DNA of 41,658 bases from the NCBI GenBank assembly GCA_045580105.1, contig JAZNNH010000045.1, positions 1 through 41,658 of the forward strand, read 5' to 3'. This DNA is from RGIG5579 sp045580105 (lineage in GTDB: Bacteria; Bacillota; Clostridia; Oscillospirales; SIG627). The position numbers and the translations under genes are program-made. Every line of letters starts with the position of its first letter. Position 1 is the stretch's first letter. Shown here in pieces: positions 1 through 7,489 of the stretch. The notes below the pieces were generated by a model. It saw only the letters and a program-made list of their open reading frames with translations, was not told the origin of the DNA and did not search any database.

Positions 1-2
1 AC

Positions 3-317
3 CTTGAAAATCTTCTTGGATTTATCGGACTTTTGCTTTTCAAACCCTTTGAATGGGAATCAAAATTCAATTTCCAGATTGAAATCCCCATCGAAAAGCC
101 GGAAGAAAACGAGGTTTTCGGCGATATGGACGGAAGCGGAAATGTTGACGTAATGGACGCATATTTTGCTCGCCTTGTTGCCGCAGGTCTGGTTGAACCT
201 ACTGATGAACAGCTTTTGCTCTGCGACGTTGACCGGGACGGAAAAATCACCGCCATTGACGCGAATATAATCCGCAAATATGCCCTTGGAATCATTAAAG
301 AATTACCGGTAAGATGA
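3..317 (+). CDS. Dockerin type I domain protein, C-terminal fragment
   Basis: This reading frame is open to the left edge of the window, so only the C-terminus is present; the TTG at 33 is probably internal. Counting from that TTG, the fragment holds two EF-hand-like calcium loops. The first is D31-x-D33-x-S35-x-N37 with D42, and the second is D64-x-D66-x-D68-x-K70 with D75; each is followed by a short helix. This duplicated 22-residue arrangement is the dockerin type I fold, which in cellulolytic Clostridia plugs secreted enzymes into cohesins on a scaffoldin. A dockerin at the extreme C-terminus is usual. The catalytic or binding part lies outside the window, so the role of the full protein cannot be told. 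In some gut bacteria dockerins occur on secreted proteins that do not belong to a cellulosome. Confidence 0.8.
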   Translation, partial: LENLLGFIGLLLFKPFEWESKFNFQIEIPIEKPEENEVFGDMDGSGNVDVMDAYFARLVAAGLVEPTDEQLLLCDVDRDGKITAIDANIIRKYALGIIKELPVR

Positions 318-320
318 AAA

Positions 321-349
321 AGCTCCCCTTTGAAAAAGGGGGCTTTTTT
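321..349 (+). terminator. Intrinsic terminator after the dockerin gene
   Basis: A hairpin with left arm AGCTCCCCTTT (321-331) and right arm AAAGGGGGCT (335-344), one bulged T, and a GAA loop, followed at once by a run of T. It starts four bases after the stop codon of the dockerin fragment. Confidence 0.85.
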
Positions 350-370
350 ATTTATCCGGGGTATAAGCAA

Positions 371-399
371 TTGACTTATTTTCAATAATATTGTATAAT
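371..399 (+). promoter_or_regulatory. Sigma-A promoter of the malic enzyme gene
   Basis: -35 TTGACT (371-376) and -10 TATAAT (394-399) with a 17-bp spacer. The start codon of the malic enzyme is 33 bases downstream of the -10, with GGAGGT at 421-426 as ribosome-binding site. Confidence 0.85.
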
Positions 400-431
400 T
401 ATTTCGTTTAAAATACACTCGGAGGTAATCT

Positions 432-1604
432 ATGAGCATCGGAGAAGAATCACTCAAAAAGCATTATGAATGGCAAGGAAAAATCGAAGTGGTAACCAGA
501 GCAAAATTGGAAACCAGAGATGACCTTTCCTTGGCTTATACCCCCGGTGTTGCTCAGCCGTGCTTGGAAATTCAAAAAGATGTGACCAAAAGTTTTGAAT
601 TGACCCGCCGTGGCAATCTCGTTGCGGTGGTAACCGACGGAAGCGCCGTTTTAGGTCTTGGTGATATCGGACCCGAAGCCGGTATGCCCGTTATGGAAGG
701 AAAATGCGCCCTGTTTAAAGCATTTGGTGGCGTGGATGCCATTCCGCTTTGCATCCGTAGCCACGACGTGGATGAGATTGTGCGTACCGTTACTCTTCTT
801 GCCGGCTCGTTCGGCGGTGTGAACTTGGAAGACATTTCCGCACCCCGTTGCTTTGAAATCGAAGCCAAACTGAAAGAAACCTGCGATATTCCGATTTTCC
901 ACGATGACCAGCACGGTACTGCTATCGTTGCTTTGGCGGCTGTGCTGAACGCACTGAAGCTGGTGAAAAAAGACATCGGCGAAATTCACGCGGTCATCAG
1001 CGGAGCAGGTGCTGCCGGTATTGCCATCGCAAAACTGTTGATGCGCTCCGGCTTGAAGAATCTGATTCTTTGCGACAGAAAGGGTATCATTTGTGAGGGT
1101 GATCCCCGCTTGGACAGCGCCAAAGCCGAAATGGCGAAGATCACCAACCGTGAAAAACGCACCGGCTCTTTGGCAGACGCGATGAAAGGAGCCGATCTTT
1201 TCGTCGGTGTTTCCGCACCCGGCATCGTAACGGAAGAAATGGTTGCTTCGATGGCAAAGGACGCCATTTTGCTTCCCATGGCAAATCCCGTTCCCGAAAT
1301 TATGCCTGACCTTGCAAAACGCGCAGGGGCAGCGATCATCGGTACTGGCAGAAGCGATTTCCCCAATCAGATCAACAACGTTTTGGTATTCCCCGGTATG
1401 TTCCGCGGTGCCCTCGACGTGCGAGCATCTGACATCAACGTGGAAATGCAGTTGGCTGCCGCAAAAGCGATTGCAGAAAGCGTATCGGAGGAAGAACTCA
1501 GCCCCGAATGTATCGTTCCTGCCGCGCTCAACAAGAACATTGCCGCTCTTGTTGCCAAGGCAGTTGCAGAAGCCGCCATTCAATCCGGCGTTGCCCGCAA
1601 ATAA
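432..1604 (+). CDS. NAD(P)-dependent malic enzyme
   Basis: Oxidative decarboxylation of malate to pyruvate with reduction of NAD(P)+ in the cytoplasm. The 390-residue length matches the short bacterial malic enzyme class. Visible family signatures are YTPGVA (36-41), the GKCALF segment with the catalytic-type Lys91, the metal-ligand pair E133-D134 in LEDISAP, FHDDQHG (156-162, further metal ligand D159), and a Rossmann nucleotide loop GAGAAG (191-196). The ATG at 432 lies five bases after GGAGGT. The gene stands alone between its own promoter and a strong terminator, so it is probably monocistronic. NAD or NADP preference cannot be decided from the sequence; short clostridial members are mostly NAD-linked. 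Confidence 0.95.
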   Translation: MSIGEESLKKHYEWQGKIEVVTRAKLETRDDLSLAYTPGVAQPCLEIQKDVTKSFELTRRGNLVAVVTDGSAVLGLGDIGPEAGMPVMEGKCALFKAFGGVDAIPLCIRSHDVDEIVRTVTLLAGSFGGVNLEDISAPRCFEIEAKLKETCDIPIFHDDQHGTAIVALAAVLNALKLVKKDIGEIHAVISGAGAAGIAIAKLLMRSGLKNLILCDRKGIICEGDPRLDSAKAEMAKITNREKRTGSLADAMKGADLFVGVSAPGIVTEEMVASMAKDAILLPMANPVPEIMPDLAKRAGAAIIGTGRSDFPNQINNVLVFPGMFRGALDVRASDINVEMQLAAAKAIAESVSEEELSPECIVPAALNKNIAALVAKAVAEAAIQSGVARK

Positions 1605-1630
1605 GCCAAAAACACGAAAACAAAAAAGAG

Positions 1631-1665
1631 CCTCCTATGGTGCACACCATAGGAGGTTTTGTTTT
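1631..1665. terminator. Bidirectional intrinsic terminator
   Basis: A perfect 12-bp stem, left arm CCTCCTATGGTG (1631-1642) and right arm 1645-1656, with a CA apex, followed by a T-rich run to 1665. On the minus strand the same stem is followed by CTCTTTTTTG, so it can end both the malic enzyme transcript and the converging transcript of the 68-residue gene. Confidence 0.92.
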
Positions 1666-1669
1666 CCAT

Positions 1670-1876
1670 TTATTTGGCAAGATCGGTCATGGGATGAAAT
1701 TCGGGGATCTTGCGCACGCTTACCTTGATTTTTAAAGGGTCAAATTGAAATTTGGAGCAGGAGCCGTTCGGGTCGACGATTCCTTTTTTATTGCAAATGC
1801 AATAGTTTCCCTCCATGATCTCCTGACCGTGCTCGCAGAGCACGCAGGCGCGTTCCAAATTGTCTTTTTTCTTCAT
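1670..1876 (-). CDS. Small Cys-motif protein of unknown function (68 aa)
   Basis: I do not know an assigned function. The protein has five cysteines: a CxxC pair (C11, C14), a CxC pair (C26, C28) and C40, which suggests a small metal-binding knuckle. A hydrophilic tail follows with an FDPLK motif near residues 45-49. The order CxxCE, CxCxKKGIV, C, then F-x-F/Y-DPLK is one I associate with short unnamed proteins of many Clostridia; that is recollection, not a search. GGATGG lies upstream of the ATG as a modest ribosome-binding site. The gene lies 44 bases after the ylbJ-like gene on the same strand and may have its own promoter inside the end of that gene. Confidence 0.75.
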   Translation of the reverse strand: MKKKDNLERACVLCEHGQEIMEGNYCICNKKGIVDPNGSCSKFQFDPLKIKVSVRKIPEFHPMTDLAK

Positions 1877-1897
1877 ATTACACCCATCCTTTTCTTT

Positions 1898-1926
1898 ATT
1901 TTACAACATTCCACCCGACTTTACAA
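1898..1926 (-). promoter_or_regulatory. Possible promoter of the 68-aa gene
   Basis: Read on the minus strand: -35 TTGTAA (1926-1921) and -10 TAAAAT (1903-1898) with a 17-bp spacer. The -35 overlaps the last codons of the ylbJ-like gene. This is a match by inspection only. Confidence 0.45.
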
Positions 1927-2802
1927 GCATTTTTGAAAAATTTCAGCCAGCAGAAAAAGAAGCAAGGAAAAAGTAATTTTTCCGAGAAAATAAAGCTTGG
2001 GAGAAAGGGAAGCTTTTTCGATGACACCCAAGGTCTGCAAATGCACGGAAAATCCGCCGAACCCGACCCCCGCGGCACAAAGGGGAAAGCCCACGTTTCG
2101 GGGCAAAAGAATAAGAGAACGAACTCCCGCCGTCAGCTCCAAAAAAAGCGAAAGGATGCTTTTCGGCAGGGAAGAAAGGGAGAAAATCTGTGTCAAAAGA
2201 GAAATGAGAAAAGAAAAAAACAAAATGCAAGAAGCAATATATAAAAAGGAAGAAATTGCTGAGGAAAGACTTTCTGTCAGCATTCGGCTGACGGAAAGCG
2301 CAGGGGCGGTAGGCGCGGAAACACAATCGCACGCTTTCTGCTTCGGGAAAAAGAGAAAATAAAAAAGAAGGGAAAGAATACTTTGCGCAATAAAGAGAAA
2401 CCAGCCAAGCATCGCGTTTTGGAAAAGCTCTTTTCCGCAAAGCAGGATCAAAAAAGAAGGGCCGGTATTGTTGCAGAAAAACAGCATTTTTTCCGCTTCT
2501 TTTTGGGGAATCATCCCTTTTTGCACCAAATCGCTTGCCATCGCGGCACCCACCGGAAATCCGCAGACAAGCCCCGCCAGCAAAGGAAGCGCTCTCGCAC
2601 GTTTTGCCTTATTCTTTGGAAAGCTCAGGGCGATCAAGCGAGAAAGCACCAAACTCGGAAAGAGAGCGGGCAGGGCGCTGTGAAGGGTCAAATCCAAGCC
2701 ATCGCTTACCCCCTGACGGCAAGCGGCGGGGAACAAAAGGCAAAGACATAAAAGAGAAAGGGGAAAACAGAAAAAAAAGGGAGCTGCTTTTGGTTTCGTC
2801 AT
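1921..2802 (-). CDS. ylbJ: YlbJ-like sporulation membrane protein, nucleoside-recognition (Gate) family
   Basis: A 293-residue polytopic membrane protein with about seven to eight hydrophobic segments. Two loops typical of the Gate/nucleoside-recognition fold are visible: CGFPVGA near residues 80-86 and FCNNTGPSF near 109-117. A GFGGFSVH motif sits near the C-terminus. Together they resemble YlbJ, a mother-cell sporulation protein needed for spore cortex or resistance in Bacillus, although this copy is clearly shorter than the roughly 400-residue Bacillus protein. The start has a strong AAGGAGG (minus strand, about 2811-2817). It is divergent from yqfC, also a sporulation gene, across 83 bases. 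The alternative is a general Gate-family transporter. Confidence 0.75.
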   Translation of the reverse strand: MTKPKAAPFFFCFPLSLLCLCLLFPAACRQGVSDGLDLTLHSALPALFPSLVLSRLIALSFPKNKAKRARALPLLAGLVCGFPVGAAMASDLVQKGMIPQKEAEKMLFFCNNTGPSFLILLCGKELFQNAMLGWFLFIAQSILSLLFYFLFFPKQKACDCVSAPTAPALSVSRMLTESLSSAISSFLYIASCILFFSFLISLLTQIFSLSSLPKSILSLFLELTAGVRSLILLPRNVGFPLCAAGVGFGGFSVHLQTLGVIEKASLSPKLYFLGKITFSLLLFLLAEIFQKCL

Positions 2803-2885
2803 ATTTTTTTCCTCCTTATAATATTGTATTGTGAACTGAAATTTGATTTCGGTTTAAAACATTTTATGTATAGGAAGGCAGTTTG

Positions 2886-3140
2886 ATGGCGGAAAATAAG
2901 AAAAAACGAAACGTATTCGTTCCGAAAAAAAACTATTACGTGACGGTGGAAAACGGAAAACGATTGATTATGGAGGGGGTTAAAGAAATCCTATTCTGCG
3001 ATCCGGAAAAAATGATTTTGCAAAGCACGTTTCGGCTCGAAATCATCGGTTGCGGCTTGCAGCTTGAGGAATTGGGAAACGATAATATGGCGGTGAACGG
3101 AACCATTCACACGCTTTCCTTTTCGGAGGGACGGGCGTGA
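2886..3140 (+). CDS. yqfC: Sporulation protein YqfC (YabP/YqfC family)
   Basis: An 84-residue protein of the YabP/YqfC family, small beta-rich proteins made in the mother cell during sporulation. The conserved elements are a VTVENGKRLIMEGV segment and the later LEIIG-CGLQLEELG stretch. ATG at 2886 is preferred over the TTG one codon earlier because AGGAAGG (2873-2879) is six bases upstream. yqfD begins inside the stop codon (GTGA overlap), which fits the usual yqfC-yqfD pairing and translational coupling. A weak promoter-like pair (TTGATT 2843-2848, TATGTA 2865-2870) lies upstream; a sporulation sigma factor would also be expected, but I see no convincing match to one. Confidence 0.9.
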   Translation: MAENKKKRNVFVPKKNYYVTVENGKRLIMEGVKEILFCDPEKMILQSTFRLEIIGCGLQLEELGNDNMAVNGTIHTLSFSEGRA

Positions 3141-4336
3141 GAGGGCTCTACCGTTTTTTGACCGGTTTTTATCGCATCACTTTTCGCTCCCCACAGCCGG
3201 AGCGCTTACTCAATTATACGCTCCGACAAAACATCCCCATTTGGAACATTCAAAAGCGCGAAGATTCGCTTTCCTTTTCCATCACCCCTATCCATCGAAG
3301 GTTTTTAGCCCCCTTTCTTTCGGGGGTATCCGAGAAGGAAGCGGTTTCGAGCGAGCCGTGCGGATTCTTAAAATGGCTCGGTCTTTACCGACTGCGCTAC
3401 GGATTGATTTTGGGGCTGCTTTGTTTCTTCCTTTTATTATCTCTTTCGGGACTGTTTGTGTGGACGGTTGAGGTGGAGGGAAACGTTTGGATTTCCGAGG
3501 AGCAAATCCGAGAAAAGTCGGCGCAGCTGGGACTGCGGCCCGGTGCTCGCATTTCCGATTTTGAACCGGCGGAATTTGCCCTTTCGTTTCAGGTGGAAAA
3601 CCCGCAGTTTTCGTTCGTTTCGCTGAATATCATCGGCACGCGAGCGATTTTGTCGGTCAGAGAGCGGGAAGAGGTGGAAAAAGTGCCTGTGATGTACGAC
3701 GGCGCCGCCAATCTCACCTCTTCCGTCAGCGGCGAAATCCTGCGATACGAGGTGTTATCCGGTCAGATTTGCGTCAAAAGAGGGGATGTCGTCCCGCAAG
3801 GCGCGCTTTTGGTCAGCGGTGTGGTGGAGCAATCAAACGGGGCGTTCAAAACGGTCACAGCAAAAGGAAGGGTCTTTGCCAAAACAGAGCGCTATTTTGA
3901 AGTCAGCATCCCTTTTTCGGAAACCAAAGTGGGCTATACCGGTCGGGAAGAAGTGAAAAAACGCTATGAAATCTTAGGTTTTTCCCTTCCTTCGCCTCTC
4001 TTTGACGAAACGGATTTTTCCTCCTTTGAAACAACCGAAGAGCAAGAATGGTTGAGCGTTTGGGGACGAAAAATACCGATCCTTTGCTACACTAGAACCT
4101 ATCACGAAACCGCGGAAGAAAACAGAGCTTTAACAGTTGACAGAGCCGAGAATTTGGCTTATGATAAATATGAAGAGTATAAAAGGGATACTTTACTTCC
4201 GGGCTATGAAATTCTGGAAGAAAACCTTGCCGTCACCCATTCCGAAGAGGGGGTAGCGTTGACGGTTGAATTGGTTTTGTCGGAGAATATTGCGAGGACC
4301 TCTCCCTTTTCTTGCCTTTTGACAGAAACATCATGA
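3137..4336 (+). CDS. yqfD: Sporulation protein YqfD
   Basis: A 399-residue single-pass membrane protein. About 85 N-terminal residues precede a transmembrane helix at about 88-110, followed by a large beta-rich extracytoplasmic region that begins VEVEGN, typical of YqfD. YqfD works with YqfC in forespore-mother cell processes during sporulation; the molecular role is not settled. The GTG start overlaps the yqfC stop by four bases. The stop (TGA, 4334-4336) falls 11 bases before the phoH start chosen here. Confidence 0.92.
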   Translation: MRGLYRFLTGFYRITFRSPQPERLLNYTLRQNIPIWNIQKREDSLSFSITPIHRRFLAPFLSGVSEKEAVSSEPCGFLKWLGLYRLRYGLILGLLCFFLLLSLSGLFVWTVEVEGNVWISEEQIREKSAQLGLRPGARISDFEPAEFALSFQVENPQFSFVSLNIIGTRAILSVREREEVEKVPVMYDGAANLTSSVSGEILRYEVLSGQICVKRGDVVPQGALLVSGVVEQSNGAFKTVTAKGRVFAKTERYFEVSIPFSETKVGYTGREEVKKRYEILGFSLPSPLFDETDFSSFETTEEQEWLSVWGRKIPILCYTRTYHETAEENRALTVDRAENLAYDKYEEYKRDTLLPGYEILEENLAVTHSEEGVALTVELVLSENIARTSPFSCLLTETS

Positions 4337-4347
4337 AAGGACGTCAG

Positions 4348-5307
4348 ATGTCAGAAAAAATAATCGAAATTGCAAGTTTGGATGCCATTGCCGATATTTT
4401 CGGGGCATTCGATGCGAACGTACAGCGGCTTGAAAAAGAGTTTGCGGTTTCCGTTTTCAGTCGGGACGGACGGATTTGCGTATCCGGTGAACCCGAAGCG
4501 GTCGAGCAGGCATCCAAGGTCATCACCTATTTGGAAAAGCTTTCCTCGTTGTCGGGAAATCTGACCGAGCAAAACGTGGAATACGCCATCAAGGTCGTGC
4601 GTGAGGCAGGGGAGCTGAGTGCGGAAAAGCTCATCGGTGACACCATTTGCATCACCTCCAAAGGCCGCCCGATCAAGCCCAAAACCATGGGACAAAAGGG
4701 CTTTGTGGAGTGCATTCGCAAGCAGACGATCACCTTCGGTGTCGGACCTGCCGGTACGGGAAAAACCTTCCTTGCCGTGGCGATGGCAACGACCGCGCTT
4801 CGCAAAAAAGAGGTGTCCCGCATCATCATCACGCGCCCCGCGGTGGAAGCAGGGGAGCGCCTCGGCTTTTTGCCGGGGGATCTGCAAAGCAAAATCGACC
4901 CGTATCTTCGTCCTCTTTACGATGCGCTCTTTGAAATGATGGGCGGCGAAACCTATCAAAGACTCTTGGAAAAAGGGGTCATTGAAGTGGCGCCGCTGGC
5001 ATATATGAGAGGCAGAACGCTGGACGATTCGTTTATCATTCTCGACGAAGCACAAAACACCACGCCGGAGCAAATGAAAATGTTTTTGACCCGTCTGGGT
5101 CACGGCTCCAGAGCGGTGGTCAACGGAGATATCACCCAGATCGACTTGCCTTCGGGAACCCCGTCGGGACTCAAGCAAGCACTTGAGATCTGCAAAGAAA
5201 TTGAAGGGATCGGAATCTATCATCTGACTTCTAAGGACGTGGTTCGAAATACCATCGTATCCCGCATTGTAGAGGCATATGATCGGTACGGAAAAACAAA
5301 GAAATGA
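4348..5307 (+). CDS. phoH: PhoH family ATPase
   Basis: A cytoplasmic P-loop ATPase of the PhoH/YbeZ family, thought to act in RNA metabolism with the neighbouring endoribonuclease YbeY. Walker A GPAGTGKT lies at residues 133-140 and the Walker B DEAQN box at about 233-237, followed by the FLTRLGHGS and NGD(I/L)TQ-ID segments typical of PhoH. The start at 4348 is preferred over upstream TTG 4312 and ATG 4333 because AAAGGA (4336-4341) is correctly spaced and the product then starts MSEK, giving 319 residues. The stop overlaps the ybeY ATG (ATGA). Confidence 0.95.
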   Translation: MSEKIIEIASLDAIADIFGAFDANVQRLEKEFAVSVFSRDGRICVSGEPEAVEQASKVITYLEKLSSLSGNLTEQNVEYAIKVVREAGELSAEKLIGDTICITSKGRPIKPKTMGQKGFVECIRKQTITFGVGPAGTGKTFLAVAMATTALRKKEVSRIIITRPAVEAGERLGFLPGDLQSKIDPYLRPLYDALFEMMGGETYQRLLEKGVIEVAPLAYMRGRTLDDSFIILDEAQNTTPEQMKMFLTRLGHGSRAVVNGDITQIDLPSGTPSGLKQALEICKEIEGIGIYHLTSKDVVRNTIVSRIVEAYDRYGKTKK

Positions 5308-5786
5308 AGCATCGAATCTGGGTTGAAAACAACCAAACGCAAAGACCCCCGTTTCGGGGATATAAAAGCGCACTGCGCCGCGCCATTGAAGCGGTGCTTG
5401 ATGCGCAGGGCTTTGATAAAAAAGCCGAGATTTCCGTTAGTTTAGTGTCAAGCGAAGAAATTCGTGACTTGAATTTGCAGTATCGCGGGGTGGACCGCCC
5501 CACTGACGTTCTCTCCTTTCCTATGTTTGACAGTGACCTTCCCGCCGACGTTGCTTATTTGGGCGATATTATCATTTGCCCGCTTATCATTTTCGAGCAG
5601 GCGAAGCAATTCGGAACCACCTACCGTCAGGAAATGTGTCTGATGGCAATCCATTCCACGCTTCATCTGTTGGGATGGGATCACATCAAACCCGCGGAAA
5701 AGAAAACAATGTTTGCCCTTCAGGAGAAGATTTTATCGCAACTGGAAGGGTGCGAAATCAAAACAGAACAAGAAAGAAAAGAATAG
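5304..5786 (+). CDS. ybeY: Endoribonuclease YbeY (16S rRNA maturation)
   Basis: A zinc-dependent single-strand endoribonuclease involved in 16S rRNA 3' end maturation and ribosome quality control. The signature HxxxHxxGxDH is complete, with metal ligands H117, H121 and H127. The 160-residue length is normal. It overlaps phoH by four bases and lies nine bases before era, the usual ribosome-maturation neighbourhood. In many Firmicutes yqfF/pgpH, dgkA and cdd lie in this interval; they are absent here. Confidence 0.95.
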   Translation: MKHRIWVENNQTQRPPFRGYKSALRRAIEAVLDAQGFDKKAEISVSLVSSEEIRDLNLQYRGVDRPTDVLSFPMFDSDLPADVAYLGDIIICPLIIFEQAKQFGTTYRQEMCLMAIHSTLHLLGWDHIKPAEKKTMFALQEKILSQLEGCEIKTEQERKE

Positions 5787-5795
5787 GAAACATCG

Positions 5796-6695
5796 ATGAA
5801 AGATTTGACTCAAAAAACAGGATTTATTGCTTTGGTCGGTAGACCCAACGTGGGAAAAAGCACCTTGCTCAACACCCTTTTGGGTGAAAAAATTGCCGCC
5901 GTATCGCGCAAACCGCAAACCACGCGCACGTCTATCACCGGCATTTTAACCAAGGGTGCTTGTCAGTACGTGTTCTTGGATACCCCCGGTGTACATAAGC
6001 CGCGCACCAAGCTCGGTGATATGATGATGAAATCCGTTGGCACTGCCACCGCCGACGTTTCTCTGGTACTGTTGTTGGTGGAACCTTTGGCAGAGATTCA
6101 TCCGATCGAGCGCGAGCTGATGGAGAAATTTTCCAAAATGGGTGTGCCGGTGGTGCTTTTGATCAACAAAACCGACGTTTACACCCCTGCGGACATTATT
6201 CGCACCATCGACGTGTTTTCCAAGGAGTATTCCTTCAAGGCCGTCATTCCTCTTTCGGGTAAGACGGGGGATGGGGTTGAAATCATCTTCCAAGAGGCAG
6301 AGCCCTTTTTGGAAGAAGCCGAATGGTTTTTCCCGTCCGATATGATCACCGATCAGCCGGAGCGCACCATTGCGGCGGAAATCATTCGCGAGAAACTCTT
6401 GAAACTGCTGGACAAAGAAATCCCGCACGGAATTGCCGTGGTGATCGAGGATTTCAAGGAATCGCCGAAACTGATTGACATTCGTGCCGAAATCTTTTGC
6501 GAAAAGGCAAGCCACAAGAAAATCATCATCGGACGTGACGGTGCCATGCTCAAAAAAGTCGGAAGCTTTGCCCGCGAGGATTTGGAAGCATTTTTCGGCA
6601 TCCACGTGAACATCAACCTTTGGGTCAAAGTAAAAGAAAACTGGCGTGACAACGATATGCTACTCAACAGCTTAGGATTTAAAAAAGATCTATGA
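5796..6695 (+). CDS. era: GTPase Era, ribosome assembly factor
   Basis: Essential GTPase that binds the 3' end of 16S rRNA and helps mature the 30S subunit. Visible motifs are G1 GRPNVGKS (15-22), G2 region with TTRTS, G3 DTPG (62-65), G4 NKTD (124-127), and a C-terminal KH domain from roughly residue 205 containing IIIGRDGAMLKKVG. The length of 299 residues is standard. The next gene, recO, starts inside the stop codon (ATGA). Promoter signals are not seen in the nine-base gap before it, so it is cotranscribed with ybeY. Confidence 0.97.
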   Translation: MKDLTQKTGFIALVGRPNVGKSTLLNTLLGEKIAAVSRKPQTTRTSITGILTKGACQYVFLDTPGVHKPRTKLGDMMMKSVGTATADVSLVLLLVEPLAEIHPIERELMEKFSKMGVPVVLLINKTDVYTPADIIRTIDVFSKEYSFKAVIPLSGKTGDGVEIIFQEAEPFLEEAEWFFPSDMITDQPERTIAAEIIREKLLKLLDKEIPHGIAVVIEDFKESPKLIDIRAEIFCEKASHKKIIIGRDGAMLKKVGSFAREDLEAFFGIHVNINLWVKVKENWRDNDMLLNSLGFKKDL

Positions 6696-7489
6696 TCAAA
6701 ACGGTCAAAGGTTTGGTTCTTCGCAGCGTAAAATATGGGGAAAGCGATAAGCTGATCACCATTTTGACGCCGGAGGGGAAACTGTTTTTCAAAGCCCGCG
6801 GCATTCGCAGTATCACCAGTAAAAATGCTGCAGGGTGCGCCGCTTTCGTATATTCGGAATTTATATTGGAGCAAAGAGGGGATAAGTGCTTTCTTCGGAA
6901 AGCGGTGCCCCTCTATTCCACTGTTAAGGTGGGTGCGGACTTGAACGTCTTGGCATTGGCTTCCTATTTTGCGGAACTGGCGGAGGATACGGCACGGGAT
7001 GCGGAAACCGGCGAAATGGTTTTGCGCCTGTTGATGAACGCACTGTATCTTCTTTCCAAAGAGGATCGCCCCATCGATTGGATCAAAGCGGTGTTTGAAA
7101 TGCGCCTGTTAGCCGCAAACGGTCTGATGCCGCGCTTGGATGCCTGCTGTGCGTGCGAAAAAGATGCGATGGAATTCGATTCCATGTTCTTTCGCTTGAC
7201 GCAAGGGGACTTGGTTTGCCCTGACTGTGTCACTTCGTACGACACCGAGCTTTTGCGTGTTTCCAAACCCGTGATCGCGCTGTGCCGGCACAGCGTGGAG
7301 AGCGGGGAAGAAAAAGCGTATGCTCTGCGTATCTCCGGCTCTCAAATGAGCGAATTTTCCCGTCTTTCACAGCGGTATTTGACCTGTCAGATGGAACGAA
7401 AATATCCCACTTTGGATTTTTATTTGGACGTGAAGAAGCAATCGGTCGCGGCAAAGCCGAAAAAGGATGAAAACAATGAAACCATTTGA
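6692..7489 (+). CDS. recO: DNA repair protein RecO
   Basis: RecO loads RecA onto SSB-coated single-stranded DNA together with RecR. The N-terminal OB-fold has the typical opening KGLVLRSVKYGESDKL and FFKARG. A zinc site is formed by C152-x2-C155 and C176-x2-C179, as in Gram-positive RecO. Length 265 residues. It overlaps era by four bases, and its last codons overlap the start of mutS2. Confidence 0.95.
   Translation: MIKTVKGLVLRSVKYGESDKLITILTPEGKLFFKARGIRSITSKNAAGCAAFVYSEFILEQRGDKCFLRKAVPLYSTVKVGADLNVLALASYFAELAEDTARDAETGEMVLRLLMNALYLLSKEDRPIDWIKAVFEMRLLAANGLMPRLDACCACEKDAMEFDSMFFRLTQGDLVCPDCVTSYDTELLRVSKPVIALCRHSVESGEEKAYALRISGSQMSEFSRLSQRYLTCQMERKYPTLDFYLDVKKQSVAAKPKKDENNETI

Noticed and set aside
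651..1583. Open frame of 310 codons on the minus strand inside the malic enzyme gene
   Set aside because: Shadow of the conserved coding strand; the product has no recognisable domain.
1933..2834. Several plus-strand frames opposite the ylbJ-like gene
   Set aside because: They are Lys/Arg-rich mirror images of a hydrophobic membrane protein and lack start signals; the minus-strand gene has a strong ribosome-binding site and family motifs.
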